Below, in pieces: positions 7,722 to 15,863 of a DNA stretch of 64,000 bases. The stretch lies in assembly GCA_017416345.1 (NCBI GenBank), contig JAFQCR010000033.1, positions 124,001 through 188,000 of the forward strand, written 5' to 3'. Position 1 is the first letter of the stretch; each line of letters opens with the position of its first letter. Position numbers and translations under genes: made by a program. Below the pieces are notes generated by a model, which searched no databases, was not told the DNA's origin, and saw nothing but the letters and a program-made list of their open reading frames with translations. The DNA comes from Clostridia bacterium. GTDB taxonomy: Bacteria > Bacillota > Clostridia > Oscillospirales > Acutalibacteraceae.

Positions 7722-9065
7722 ATGACTGATAAAGAGATTCAGGCATTATCGCTCAGCCTTTTCAAGCAGCACGGGGATATGATAAAGGCCCGTGCCGATG
7801 AAAACATCGAAAAATACCGTAAGGGTGTGTTCAAGCTGAAGGTGACCGACCAAAGCGGTAAGCCGTTCTGTGATAAAAAGGTCAGAATCACTCAAAAGAC
7901 TCACGATTTCAAGTACGGAGCCAATATTTTTATGTTGGATCAGTACGATTCGGCCGAGGATAACCAAGCATTTCGCGACACTTTTTATCAGTATTTCAAT
8001 CTTGCCACCGTTCCGTTTTATTGGGGCGATCTTGAGCCCGAGCAGGGCAAGCCAAGGTACGAGAAAAATAGTCCTAATGTGTATCGCCGTCCAAGTCCCG
8101 ATCTTTGTGTTGAGTATTGCGAGGAAAAGGGCATAAGTCCCAAGCTGCATTGCCTGTTTTATGATAAGTTTTTGCCGTCTTGGGTACCTAAAAACGACGA
8201 AGCCGAAATGATGCGGCTTTATGAAAAGCGTTTTCAAGAGATTGCCGAAAGGTATTCGGGCAAAATGTATGAGTTTGAGGTCATAAACGAGGTTTTGTCG
8301 TATCATCAGGAGGTTTCGGTTTTGAGTGACCGAAAAGACATTCTTGATTGGACCTTTGGCCTTGCAAAAAAGTATCTCCCCAATGAAAAGTTGGTCATAA
8401 ATGACGGCAACTTTGTGCCGCATATCGGTAAGCCGCACGTGGGTTACCACCATCCGTACTATATGATGATTCAATCGGCTCTGCAACGAGGTGTGCCGAT
8501 TGGCAAGGTGGGAGTGCAAAACCATATATATTGTGGTTGCAAAAGTCCCGCAAATGAGGCTTTGCCGCACTATATGGATTATTTTAACCCCGAACGCATA
8601 ATCAAAGGACTTGACGTTTTGTCGGAGTTAGGACTACCGCTTGAAATAACCGAAACGCTTATCCCCACCTTGGGTCAGGGACAATGGGCCGATGATCTGC
8701 AGGGTGAATTGTTCAAATATCTTTACACTATCTGGTTTTCAACACCCAAGATGGAAAGTATTGTTTATTGGAACATTATTGAGGGTAGTGCATATTCAAT
8801 CCCCGGTTGGGACGAAAACCGTTGCGGCGGCTATATTTTCAAGCGTGATTTCACACCAAAGCCTGCCGCAAAGGTGGTTAAAGACCTTTTTTCAAAAGAG
8901 TGGCACACCGACCTTGAGTTGACCACCGATTGTAACGGCGAGATAGATTTCAAAGGCTTTTACGGTGACTATGAGCTGACGGTTGACGGTGAAAAAGTGT
9001 CGTTTGGCATTCACAAAAACGGTGAAAAAAGCTTGACCGTTACAAAAACAGAGGGTAGAATATGA
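7722..9065 (+). CDS. GH10-like glycoside hydrolase, paralogue 2
   Basis: 447 residues, colinear with the paralogues at 3199 and 10030. A beta-type N-terminal domain runs to about residue 60, followed by the shared block HDFKYGANIFMLDQ and the barrel. The acid/base is E190 in FEVINEVLS and the nucleophile E311 in LEITETLIPT. The C-terminal module has DFKGFYGDYELTV. No signal peptide is present. GGGGG precedes the ATG. Its stop overlaps the lactonase start (ATGA), which implies translational coupling. It is much closer to the 10030 protein than to the 3199 one. Xylanase-type action on short oligosaccharides is inferred from the fold only. Confidence 0.9.
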   Translation: MTDKEIQALSLSLFKQHGDMIKARADENIEKYRKGVFKLKVTDQSGKPFCDKKVRITQKTHDFKYGANIFMLDQYDSAEDNQAFRDTFYQYFNLATVPFYWGDLEPEQGKPRYEKNSPNVYRRPSPDLCVEYCEEKGISPKLHCLFYDKFLPSWVPKNDEAEMMRLYEKRFQEIAERYSGKMYEFEVINEVLSYHQEVSVLSDRKDILDWTFGLAKKYLPNEKLVINDGNFVPHIGKPHVGYHHPYYMMIQSALQRGVPIGKVGVQNHIYCGCKSPANEALPHYMDYFNPERIIKGLDVLSELGLPLEITETLIPTLGQGQWADDLQGELFKYLYTIWFSTPKMESIVYWNIIEGSAYSIPGWDENRCGGYIFKRDFTPKPAAKVVKDLFSKEWHTDLELTTDCNGEIDFKGFYGDYELTVDGEKVSFGIHKNGEKSLTVTKTEGRI

Positions 9066-10018
9066 AGCATTTATATTTTTGCTCGTGTGAAAAAACGGGC
9101 GGTATTTATCATTATACGTTGGAAAACGGCGGTTTTGTTTTCAAAGAAAAATATGACCTTGACCGTCCCACTTATATGATAATCGAGGGCAAAAAGGTTT
9201 ACATAACTCTGAGAGAAATCGATGCCGAGACTCATTTTGGCGGCGTTATAACGGCCGAGCTTGACGAAAACGGAGCGCTCGTGAATTTGAGCGAGCCTGT
9301 CTCGTCACTCGGCATCGTGCCGTGCCATTTATGTGTCAAAAATGGCAAGATATACACCGCAAACTACCTTTCGGGCAATATTACAAGGTTACCAGACATG
9401 GTGGTCACCCACGAGGGTCACGGGGTCAATCCCGTCCGTCAGGAGGCGCCGCACACCCACTTCGTTTGCGTTACGCCCGACGGATGTATCCTTTGCTGTG
9501 ACTTGGGGCTTGACACCATTTTTACCTATGGCGCCGACCTTAACGAGATCTCACGTGCAAGGGTGCCCGACGGTATGGGATGCCGCCATCTTGAGTTTTC
9601 CGATGACGGTAAAACGGTTTGGTGCGTGAACGAAATGGGCAACACCGTCAGCATTTTTGATTATTGTGACGGTGTGCTGACTTTGCGCAGGACGGTTGAC
9701 GCTCTGCCCGGTTTTGACGGTCAGAATACGGCGGCCGCCATAAGAAAGATGGGCGGATTTTTGTACGTTTCACACCGTGGTGCCGACACCGTTGCAAGAT
9801 TTGAAATTTTGCCCGACGGCGACTTGAAACTGCTCGAAAACACCCCAGTCGGCGGCATTTCACCGAGAGATATTTGGGTGGTTGACGGTCTTTTGCTGTG
9901 CGCCAACGAGATCACCGACAGCGTTACCGTATTAAGACTGACCGACGGCAAACCCACAAAATACGACTCCGCACTTTCAATGAAGCATCCGTTGTGCATT
10001 TGCGCAATTGAGATTTAA
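9062..10018 (+). CDS. Beta-propeller lactonase (6-phosphogluconolactonase-like)
   Basis: 318 residues of the YbhE/Pgl-type seven-bladed propeller lactonase family. Typical blade strings are SLGIVPCHLCVKNGKIYTAN, HTHFVCVTPDG, RHLEFSDDGKTVWCVNE and RGADTVARFEILPDG. The family hydrolyses sugar lactones to aldonic acids. The start overlaps the previous GH10-like stop by four bases. In this operon it would act between the SDR, which would form a lactone, and the enolase-superfamily dehydratase, which would consume the acid. Use of a non-phosphorylated lactone is inferred from context. Confidence 0.87.
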   Translation: MKHLYFCSCEKTGGIYHYTLENGGFVFKEKYDLDRPTYMIIEGKKVYITLREIDAETHFGGVITAELDENGALVNLSEPVSSLGIVPCHLCVKNGKIYTANYLSGNITRLPDMVVTHEGHGVNPVRQEAPHTHFVCVTPDGCILCCDLGLDTIFTYGADLNEISRARVPDGMGCRHLEFSDDGKTVWCVNEMGNTVSIFDYCDGVLTLRRTVDALPGFDGQNTAAAIRKMGGFLYVSHRGADTVARFEILPDGDLKLLENTPVGGISPRDIWVVDGLLLCANEITDSVTVLRLTDGKPTKYDSALSMKHPLCICAIEI

Positions 10019-10029
10019 GGAGGTTTATT

Positions 10030-11379
10030 ATGCTTGACAGAAAAGCTGCCAGAGAGCTCTGGATGAAGGACACCATAGAGCACCGTGACCTGCTTGAGGG
10101 CAGGGCAAAGGACTCGATCGAAAAGCACCGCAAGGGTTGGTGTAAATTGCGCTTTGTTGATGAGCTTGGCAACCCCATAAAGGGCAAAAAGGTCAAGGTT
10201 AATCAGCAGGCTCACGATTTCAAATACGGCGCCAACATTTTTATGCTTGATGAGTTCAATGACGACGAGATGAACGCCAAGTACCGCGAGAACTTCAAAA
10301 AATACTTCAATCTTGCCACCGTGCCGTTTTTCTGGGGCGATTTGGAGCCGGAACAGGGCAAACCCCGTTTTGACAAAAATTCACCCAAGATTTATCGCCG
10401 TCCTGCGCCCGAACTTTGTCTTGAGTACTGCGAGGAAAACGGCATAGAGGCCAAGCTTCATTGCTTGGTTTATGATAAATTCACTCCCGATTGGTTGCCG
10501 AAAAAAGATATGGCCGCAATGGAAAAGGCCTACGAGGAGCGTTTCAGACAGATTTCCGAGCGATATGCAGGACGTCTTTACGAGGTTGAGGTCATTAACG
10601 AGCTTACGCAGGAATGCCGATGGACAACACAGTCGGTTATCTGCGATAAGCACGACGTTGTTGAGTGGGCTTTTGACCTTGCCCGCAAGTATTTCCCCAA
10701 TGATACGTTGCTTTTTAACGATGCCAACTACCTTGCCGCAATCGGTGTCGAGGATTTTCGTCACCCGTATTATATGCTGCTTGAAAACTCCATTTTGAAG
10801 GGTGCCGACATTGATAAAATCGGTGTTCAGCACCACGATTTCAGAGGCTCACGCGCTAAAACGGATGAGCAGTATGAAGAAATGGTTATGAAGGGAAGCC
10901 TTCTTTTCAACCCCAAGAACCTTTTCAAGGGTCTTGATACGCTTGAAACCTTGGGCTTGCCTTTGGAAATCACCGAGATCACCATCCCGACCTTCGGATT
11001 TACGGAGGAGGACGAAGAACTCCAGGCCGACCTGCTTGAAATGTTCTACACCGTTTGCTTTGGTCATCCTGCGGTCGAGACCATAATTTACTGGAATGTG
11101 CCCGACGGCTACGCCTTTGTTGAGCCTGATGCATCCCGTGACGAAAATAACTGCAAGGGCGGTCTTTTGCGTCATGATTTGACACCCAAGAAGTCGGCCG
11201 AGAGACTGTGGGAGCTTTTCAACAAGCGTTGGCACACCGATCTTGAGCTTACCACCGATGAGAACGGTTACGTCGAGTTCAGAGGCTTCTACGGCGAGTA
11301 CACTGCCGAAATTGACGGTGCCGTCGCCGAGTTTGGTTTACATAAATACGAAGACAACTGTACAGAAGTTGAGATTTGA
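10030..11379 (+). CDS. GH10-like glycoside hydrolase, paralogue 3
   Basis: 449 residues with the same plan as the 7722 protein: an N-terminal beta domain, the block HDFKYGANIFMLDE, the barrel, and the C-terminal module VEFRGFYGEYTAEI. The acid/base is E191 in VEVINELTQ and the nucleophile E316 in LEITEITIPT. It is cytoplasmic by lack of signal peptide. The gene begins 11 bases after the lactonase, behind an AAGGAGG site. Keeping two close copies plus a divergent third in one operon suggests different chain lengths or side groups are handled. Confidence 0.9.
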   Translation: MLDRKAARELWMKDTIEHRDLLEGRAKDSIEKHRKGWCKLRFVDELGNPIKGKKVKVNQQAHDFKYGANIFMLDEFNDDEMNAKYRENFKKYFNLATVPFFWGDLEPEQGKPRFDKNSPKIYRRPAPELCLEYCEENGIEAKLHCLVYDKFTPDWLPKKDMAAMEKAYEERFRQISERYAGRLYEVEVINELTQECRWTTQSVICDKHDVVEWAFDLARKYFPNDTLLFNDANYLAAIGVEDFRHPYYMLLENSILKGADIDKIGVQHHDFRGSRAKTDEQYEEMVMKGSLLFNPKNLFKGLDTLETLGLPLEITEITIPTFGFTEEDEELQADLLEMFYTVCFGHPAVETIIYWNVPDGYAFVEPDASRDENNCKGGLLRHDLTPKKSAERLWELFNKRWHTDLELTTDENGYVEFRGFYGEYTAEIDGAVAEFGLHKYEDNCTEVEI

Positions 11380-11387
11380 GGTATATT

Positions 11388-12131
11388 ATGTTTGATTTAA
11401 AAGGAAAACGCGCACTTGTTACCGGTTCAAGTCGAGGCATCGGCCGTGCTATTGCCATCAAGCTTGCCGAATGCGGTGCCGAGGTGGTCGTCCACGGTGC
11501 AGGTAATATGAATAAAGCGCAGGAGACGGTCGATATTATTAAGTCCAACGGCGGCAAGGCATCGGCTTATATCTGTAATCTCTGCGACACCGAAAAGGTG
11601 AAAAACATCATAAACGACATCGGAAATGTCGACATTCTGGTGCTTAACGCATCGGTTCAGATCAAGAAAAAGTGGGAGACCATCACGGTCGAGGACTTCA
11701 ACACGCAGGTTGGTTGTAACTGGCTTGCATCGCTGTTGCTGATACAAGCCGCAGTGCCCTATATGCGTGAGAGAAAGTGGGGACGCATCGTTACCGTGGG
11801 CAGTGTTCAGGAGGCAAAGCCACACCCCGATATGTTGGTCTATTCGGGCACCAAATCGGCGCAGACCAATATGGTGCAGTCGCTGTCGTTACAGCTTGCC
11901 ACCGACGGGATCACGGTCAACAACCTTGCACCCGGCGTTATCTACACCGACCGCAACGTTGAGGCTCTGTCCGACCCCGAGTATGCTGCCGAGGTTACGG
12001 CATCCATCCCCGTGGGCTTTTACGGCGAGCCCGAGGATTGCGCACCCATGGTTGCACTTCTTTGCTCCGATGAGGGCCGTTACATCACCGGACAAAACAT
12101 CTTTGTCGACGGCGGCAAAAGCGTTCAGTAA
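11388..12131 (+). CDS. Short-chain dehydrogenase/reductase (sugar dehydrogenase type)
   Basis: 247 residues of a classical SDR. The cofactor loop is TGSSRGIG, NAS is kept, and the catalytic set is S139, Y152 and K156 (YSGTK). The start at 11388 is chosen because GAGG, overlapping the stop of the previous gene, precedes this ATG; an upstream TTG has no such site. Members of this group oxidise sugars or sugar acids with NAD(P). It is the last gene of the series and is followed by a strong terminator. A role as the first, lactone-forming step is inferred from the neighbouring lactonase. Confidence 0.9.
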   Translation: MFDLKGKRALVTGSSRGIGRAIAIKLAECGAEVVVHGAGNMNKAQETVDIIKSNGGKASAYICNLCDTEKVKNIINDIGNVDILVLNASVQIKKKWETITVEDFNTQVGCNWLASLLLIQAAVPYMRERKWGRIVTVGSVQEAKPHPDMLVYSGTKSAQTNMVQSLSLQLATDGITVNNLAPGVIYTDRNVEALSDPEYAAEVTASIPVGFYGEPEDCAPMVALLCSDEGRYITGQNIFVDGGKSVQ

Positions 12132-12147
12132 CAAACAATAAAAGCTA

Positions 12148-12184
12148 AAGCCTCTCAAAGCAAACGCTTTGAGAGGCTTTTTTC
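12148..12184 (+). terminator. Rho-independent terminator after the SDR gene
   Basis: CCTCTCAAAGC, a short AAAC loop, GCTTTGAGAGG and then a T-tract. It closes the rightward operon and abuts the end of the leftward GH43 gene. Confidence 0.92.
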
Positions 12185-13025
12185 AGCATTTTTCGGCTAT
12201 TCCCTTGGAAGTGTAGGGGATAAGCACGGGACGCTCCGCAAGAGCAGGGCTGTTGGGCTTATGGAAGATAAAGTATTCCTTGCCGTCAAGCGCCTTGAAC
12301 AGCATTCCGTGGCCGCCGTCATCCTTGAAAACAAGATCGTCGGATACCGACCAATGACCGCCTATCTTACCGTTATCGGAGTAGGCAATACCCTCACAGT
12401 AGCCACCGTCCTTAACAAAGCTTGCCCAAACGCAGGCTAACTTTTCACCGTGCTTTACAACAAACGGTCCGTCGGTAACAAAGTTGCCCTCGCCTGTAAC
12501 GCTTCTTACCCAGGACGCATCCGAAGCGTGCCAGAGCACAAACGGTTCACCGTCGGCCTTTTTGAGGTCATCGCAAAGCTTCATGCCGCAGACCGCACCG
12601 TCGTGGATCTGTATCCATTCGTGGCAGAATATCATATAAGGTACGCCGTCCTCAACGTAAAATGTGCCGTCAAGGCTTGACCAATCCTCGGGAGTGACCT
12701 TGCCTTTAGACCAATCGGTAAAGGTGCCGTCTGGCGTGTCACACATCAAAATTCCCGTGCCACGGGGGCCTTCCTCGGGTTTAAAGGTGGCAAACATATA
12801 GTACTTGCCGTTGAACTTATGAACCTCGGGTGCCCAGAAATCACACACGCCCCAGAATCCGTCGTAATACTCAAAAACCGTTTTGCCCTCGCTCCAGTTT
12901 TCGAGGTCATCACTCACATACACCTCAAAGCCAAACTGGTTTGAGCCACGTGAGCCATACATATAATACTTGCCGTCGTCGGTCAGAATAAACGGGTCAC
13001 GGATGTTTATATCAGAAAGCTTCAT
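12183..13025 (-). CDS. GH43-family glycoside hydrolase
   Basis: 280 residues with a five-bladed propeller of the GH43 type. The catalytic base aspartate is in NIRDPFI, a second conserved aspartate in SLDGTFYVEDG, and a candidate acid glutamate follows; FWAPEVHKFNGKYYMFAT is a typical blade. The family contains beta-xylosidases and alpha-L-arabinofuranosidases. The start MKLSDINI at 13025 is chosen because GGAGTGAT precedes it; the longer frame has no ribosome site. It has no signal peptide, so it probably trims arabinoxylan fragments inside the cell, complementing the convergent GH10-like operon. Confidence 0.9.
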   Translation of the reverse strand: MKLSDINIRDPFILTDDGKYYMYGSRGSNQFGFEVYVSDDLENWSEGKTVFEYYDGFWGVCDFWAPEVHKFNGKYYMFATFKPEEGPRGTGILMCDTPDGTFTDWSKGKVTPEDWSSLDGTFYVEDGVPYMIFCHEWIQIHDGAVCGMKLCDDLKKADGEPFVLWHASDASWVRSVTGEGNFVTDGPFVVKHGEKLACVWASFVKDGGYCEGIAYSDNGKIGGHWSVSDDLVFKDDGGHGMLFKALDGKEYFIFHKPNSPALAERPVLIPYTSKGIAEKC

Positions 13026-13099
13026 AATATCACTCCAAGTAAACTTTTTGTGATTCCATTGTAACATTTTTCATTCAAAAAAGCAATATATAAAAGGGA

Positions 13100-13146
13100 A
13101 AGCCACCTTGTCGACCGTTACGGTCAAAGCAAGGCGGCTTTTTTGG
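13100..13146 (-). terminator. Hairpin terminator, bidirectional
   Basis: AAGCCACCTTG and CAAGGCGGCTT form a long stem with T-rich flanks on both sides. It lies just downstream of the small membrane-protein gene. Confidence 0.8.
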
Positions 13147-13152
13147 GGAAGA

Positions 13153-13380
13153 TCAATCTTTAGAATAACCGATGTTTTTTCCTTTTGCAGGGTCAAAGGT
13201 CAGGTTGCAGATGGATGCAACGAGTCCATAAATACCGAAAGTAATCATGGAAAGGAAAAAGTAAGCTAAAGTTCTGCTGGAATAACCTGCAGGCTTAAGC
13301 GAAGTGCAGTTGATAATCAAGCTGCCGATCCAACCCAAAAAGAAAGTCAAAAGAAATCTTACAACATTATTATTGTCCAC
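13153..13380 (-). CDS. Small TM2-like membrane protein
   Basis: 75 residues with two hydrophobic segments, about 7-25 (RFLLTFFLGWIGSLIIN) and 38-60, and a loop containing LKPAGYSS. The arrangement resembles the TM2 family, whose function is unsettled. It starts with GTG behind GGAGGATAAA. It is divergent from the XRE regulator at 13522, and the shared gap contains two operator-like repeats, so the regulator probably controls it. Confidence 0.7.
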   Translation of the reverse strand: MDNNNVVRFLLTFFLGWIGSLIINCTSLKPAGYSSRTLAYFFLSMITFGIYGLVASICNLTFDPAKGKNIGYSKD

Positions 13381-13438
13381 CTTTTTATCCTCCTTTCCTA
13401 AAATGTAGATAAAACGAGATTACTCGACAAAAAAAGTA

Positions 13439-13489
13439 TACCGCAATTTGCGGTATTTGTCAATACTGCATTTTGCGGTGGGGTATAAT
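13439..13489. promoter_or_regulatory. Twin operator and promoter of the XRE gene
   Basis: TACCGCAATTTGCGGTA at 13439-13455 is a perfect 17-bp palindrome with a one-base centre. A related copy, TACTGCATTTTGCGGTG, begins exactly 25 bases later at 13464. TATAAT follows at 13484-13489 with no good -35 box. Two half-related sites just upstream of a -10 box fit an autoregulated Cro/CI-type switch. Confidence 0.7.
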
Positions 13490-13521
13490 ATTTTTAATAG
13501 AACGATGGAGAGGGTGGTGCG

Positions 13522-13734
13522 ATGTTTCGGCGTATTCGAGACCTGCGTGAGGACAATGACCTGACGCAAAAGCAGGTAGCTCGGCAGTTGAACTGCTCGC
13601 AGCAGGTCTACAGCAACTACGAATTAGGACAGCGTGACATCCCTACCGACATTCTCATAAAACTATCCAAGATATATAACGTTTCGGCCGATTATATTTT
13701 GGAGTTGAGCGACAATCCAAATATGCAAAAATAA
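13522..13734 (+). CDS. XRE-family (Cro/CI-type) transcriptional regulator
   Basis: 70 residues made almost entirely of one helix-turn-helix domain: LREDNDLTQKQVARQLNCSQQ, then YSNYELGQRDIPTDILIKLSKIY. It has no sensor domain, so it probably binds DNA as a dimer. The twin palindromes upstream are likely its own sites and would also cover the divergent membrane-protein gene. GAGAGGGTGG precedes the ATG. The gene ends directly at a hairpin that is a near copy of the pgm/rplL terminator. Confidence 0.9.
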   Translation: MFRRIRDLREDNDLTQKQVARQLNCSQQVYSNYELGQRDIPTDILIKLSKIYNVSADYILELSDNPNMQK

Positions 13735-14005
13735 AAACACCCGTTGGTTTCCCAACGGGTGTTTCGGTTTATAAGTAATAAATTACTTAAGCTCAACCTT
13801 TGCGAACGAACCGACACTCGTCCGTTGTGGCCGCTTGTACTATCGGTACCAAAGTTCCACTTTGAAAGGTCGATACCTGTTTCGTGGTTAGAAGGTGTAT
13901 CAAAATCATCAAATGGGGTAGGACAAATAAAGGCTTATGGTGGTGTTCCAAACCTTGAACACCGAGAACACCCAAACGATTCTCAACCCGCAACGCACCT
14001 GGAGA
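13735..14005 (-). pseudogene. Relic of duplicated rplL 3' end and MATE C-terminus
   Basis: From 13735 to about 13797 the sequence matches 17484-17548 almost base for base: the terminator, the spacer AAGTAATAAATTACTTAAGC and the last codons of rplL. From about 13907 to 14005 it matches the C-terminal part of the MATE gene near 18803-18890, with GGGGTAGGACA shared and roughly three of four bases identical. The order and strand are the same as in the 17.5-20 kb region, but rplJ and most of rplL are missing and the roughly 110 bases between the matches are not recognisable. The best reading is an old segmental copy that has decayed. Confidence 0.7.
13737..13765 (+). terminator. Terminator after the XRE gene (copy of the rplL/pgm terminator)
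   Basis: ACACCCGTTGG and CCAACGGGTGT form the stem, followed by TTTCGGTTT. The same hairpin and its flank occur at 17486-17520. Confidence 0.88.
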
Positions 14006-14011
14006 GGTTTA

Positions 14012-14794
14012 TCACCGTGTCGGCATCTGCTCAAGCTGTTTACGGTACTTGGTCGGCGTAACACGCATTATTTTAACAAAGGTACGGTTGAAATTTCGTA
14101 GGGTCGTAAAGCCAACGTCCAAGGCTATTCGGATTATTGTGCGGTCGGTTGAGGCCAACAGTCTGCAGGCCGAAGATACTCTCAGCCAGTTTATGTACTG
14201 CGGAAGGCTCATTTTCATCACCTTGCTCCAAACATGGGATATGCCGGATACACTGGCATTAAACTGCCTGGAAAGCATATCGAGTGATATAGGTTCGGTA
14301 AAATTTTTTGCACAAAAACGTATTATGTTATCGACTAAACTTCTTTCCGACGATATTGGCAGTAGCTTTAATGAGGGTAAAATGCCGTTCATTATGATGT
14401 TTATATACCCCGTGAGCAATGTTGCAGAATATTGTCGGCTTCGATCATATTTTGAGCAGAATCTGTCGAGTTCGAGCAACTGCTCTTGATGCAGTTTTAT
14501 TAACGGATGATCAGGAACACTTGTTGAAAACACATCCGAAATAAGCGGAGTGATCTCGGGGTAGAAGATAAACAGTGCAAATTCGCCTGTTGCGGTGGTA
14601 TCGTAAAAATGCACCTGATGCGGAAATGCGATGATCGCAGTGTTTTCAGTCAGAACGTAGCATTTTCCGTTAATATAGACGTTACATGAGCCGCTTTTAC
14701 AGATCACCATTTCAATTTCGGGATGCAGGTGCGGTTTTGGGGATAATCTATCCACACATAAATATTCGAGCGGTTGCGTCTTTTTTTCTAACAT
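14012..14794 (-). CDS. AraC-family transcriptional regulator
   Basis: 260 residues. The N-terminal cupin (PHLHPEIEMVICKSGSCNVYI) resembles sugar-sensing AraC proteins, and the C-terminal half (about 160-258) carries two helix-turn-helix units including ISLDMLSRQFNASVSGISHV and IRIALDVGFTTLRNFNRTFVK. It is divergent from the GH130-phosphohexomutase operon, the probable target. Its 3' end touches the decayed duplicate described at 13735-14005. Confidence 0.92.
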   Translation of the reverse strand: MLEKKTQPLEYLCVDRLSPKPHLHPEIEMVICKSGSCNVYINGKCYVLTENTAIIAFPHQVHFYDTTATGEFALFIFYPEITPLISDVFSTSVPDHPLIKLHQEQLLELDRFCSKYDRSRQYSATLLTGYINIIMNGILPSLKLLPISSERSLVDNIIRFCAKNFTEPISLDMLSRQFNASVSGISHVWSKVMKMSLPQYINWLRVSSACRLLASTDRTIIRIALDVGFTTLRNFNRTFVKIMRVTPTKYRKQLEQMPTR

Positions 14795-14863
14795 ATCATC
14801 ACATCCATATTTTCAGTATATCATATTTTGCAAAAAATGTCTATATTTTCGGCTTGGATTTTC

Positions 14864-14893
14864 TTGTTAGGGACGTCTGTTCGATTGTATAAT
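14864..14893 (+). promoter_or_regulatory. Predicted promoter of the GH130 operon
   Basis: TTGTTA at 14864-14869 and TATAAT at 14888-14893 with an 18-base spacer, directly upstream of the GGGAGG ribosome site. The weak -35 box would fit activation by the divergent AraC protein. Confidence 0.6.
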
Positions 14894-14920
14894 AAGCTTA
14901 AAACCAGGGAGGTAATATCT

Positions 14921-15862
14921 ATGAACGAATTTATTATGCACAGACACCCCAAAAATCCCATTATCAGGCCCGAGGATTTCCCGGTGCCTGCCGATTCTGT
15001 AATGAACTGCGGCCAGGCCATGTATCAAGGCAAAACGGTTCTGCTTGTGGCCGTTGTTTACAGAGGAATAGTGAACGGAAGCAAAACGGGTATTCATGTT
15101 GCAATGAGTACCGACGGTCTTAGCTTTGAGGTCGATCCCAAGCCTCTTTGCACAATGAGCAATTGGTGCGGTAAGGACTCGTTTTATGACCGTTGGGTAA
15201 TTGATCCCAGACTTACGCAGATCGGTGATGAATACTACATAGTCCGTCCGGGGCAGGGCCCTTGCGGACCGTGTGCGCTGCTCGAAAAGACGACCGATTT
15301 CAAATCGGTTGAATTTATTGATTGTATTGCGCTTCCGCCCAACCGAGTTCCTTGTCTTTTCCCGAAAAAAATCAATGGCAAATATGTTCGCCTTGACCGT
15401 CCCATGTTCGGTTCGGGTAAAGGATGCGGCGATATTTGGATATCATATTCCCCCGATCTTATTCATTGGGGCGAGCACCGACCGCTGTTGTCGCCCGGTA
15501 TAGCACCGTATTTTGATTTCAAAATAGGCCCTACCGTTCCTGTAAAAACCAAGGAGGGTTGGCTTGAAATCTTCCACGGAACATGGGATACCTGTGCCGA
15601 CGTACGTTATTCTCTGGGAGCTATGTTGCTTGATCTTGATGATCCGTCCAAGATAATCGGTTGCACAAGAAGCTGGATACTCACGCCGCAGGCCGATTAT
15701 GAAATGATGGGTCATGTCAGCAATGTTGTGTTTGCTTGCGGATGTCTTGTTGATGAAGAAAAGGATGAGATAAAGATCTATTACGGTGCCGCCGACGAGA
15801 GAATTTGCCTTGCTACCGGTTCTTTGAACGCGCTTATCGATGCCTGCAAGAGGGAGCTTTGA
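14921..15862 (+). CDS. GH130-type mannoside phosphorylase
   Basis: 313 residues with the propeller of the GH130/DUF377 group: NPIIRPEDFP near the start, WVIDPRLTQIGDEYYI, WISYSPDLIHWG and GWLEIFHGTWD. Characterised relatives phosphorolyse beta-mannosides to mannose-1-phosphate. The start at 14921 is taken because GGGAGGTAATATC precedes this ATG; a longer frame lacks a site. The next gene, one base after the stop, encodes a phosphohexomutase that could turn mannose-1-phosphate into mannose-6-phosphate. The linkage cleaved (beta-1,4 or beta-1,2) cannot be decided here. Confidence 0.85.
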   Translation: MNEFIMHRHPKNPIIRPEDFPVPADSVMNCGQAMYQGKTVLLVAVVYRGIVNGSKTGIHVAMSTDGLSFEVDPKPLCTMSNWCGKDSFYDRWVIDPRLTQIGDEYYIVRPGQGPCGPCALLEKTTDFKSVEFIDCIALPPNRVPCLFPKKINGKYVRLDRPMFGSGKGCGDIWISYSPDLIHWGEHRPLLSPGIAPYFDFKIGPTVPVKTKEGWLEIFHGTWDTCADVRYSLGAMLLDLDDPSKIIGCTRSWILTPQADYEMMGHVSNVVFACGCLVDEEKDEIKIYYGAADERICLATGSLNALIDACKREL

Positions 15863-15863
15863 T

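Noticed and set aside
7746-8570. 274-codon minus-strand frame within the second GH10-like gene
   Set aside because: It lies wholly inside a gene with clear catalytic motifs and has no start signals.
13793-13993. 66-codon minus-strand frame in the gap after the XRE gene
   Set aside because: Its similarity to the MATE region is in a shifted frame, so it is a by-product of the decayed duplicate and not a functional gene.
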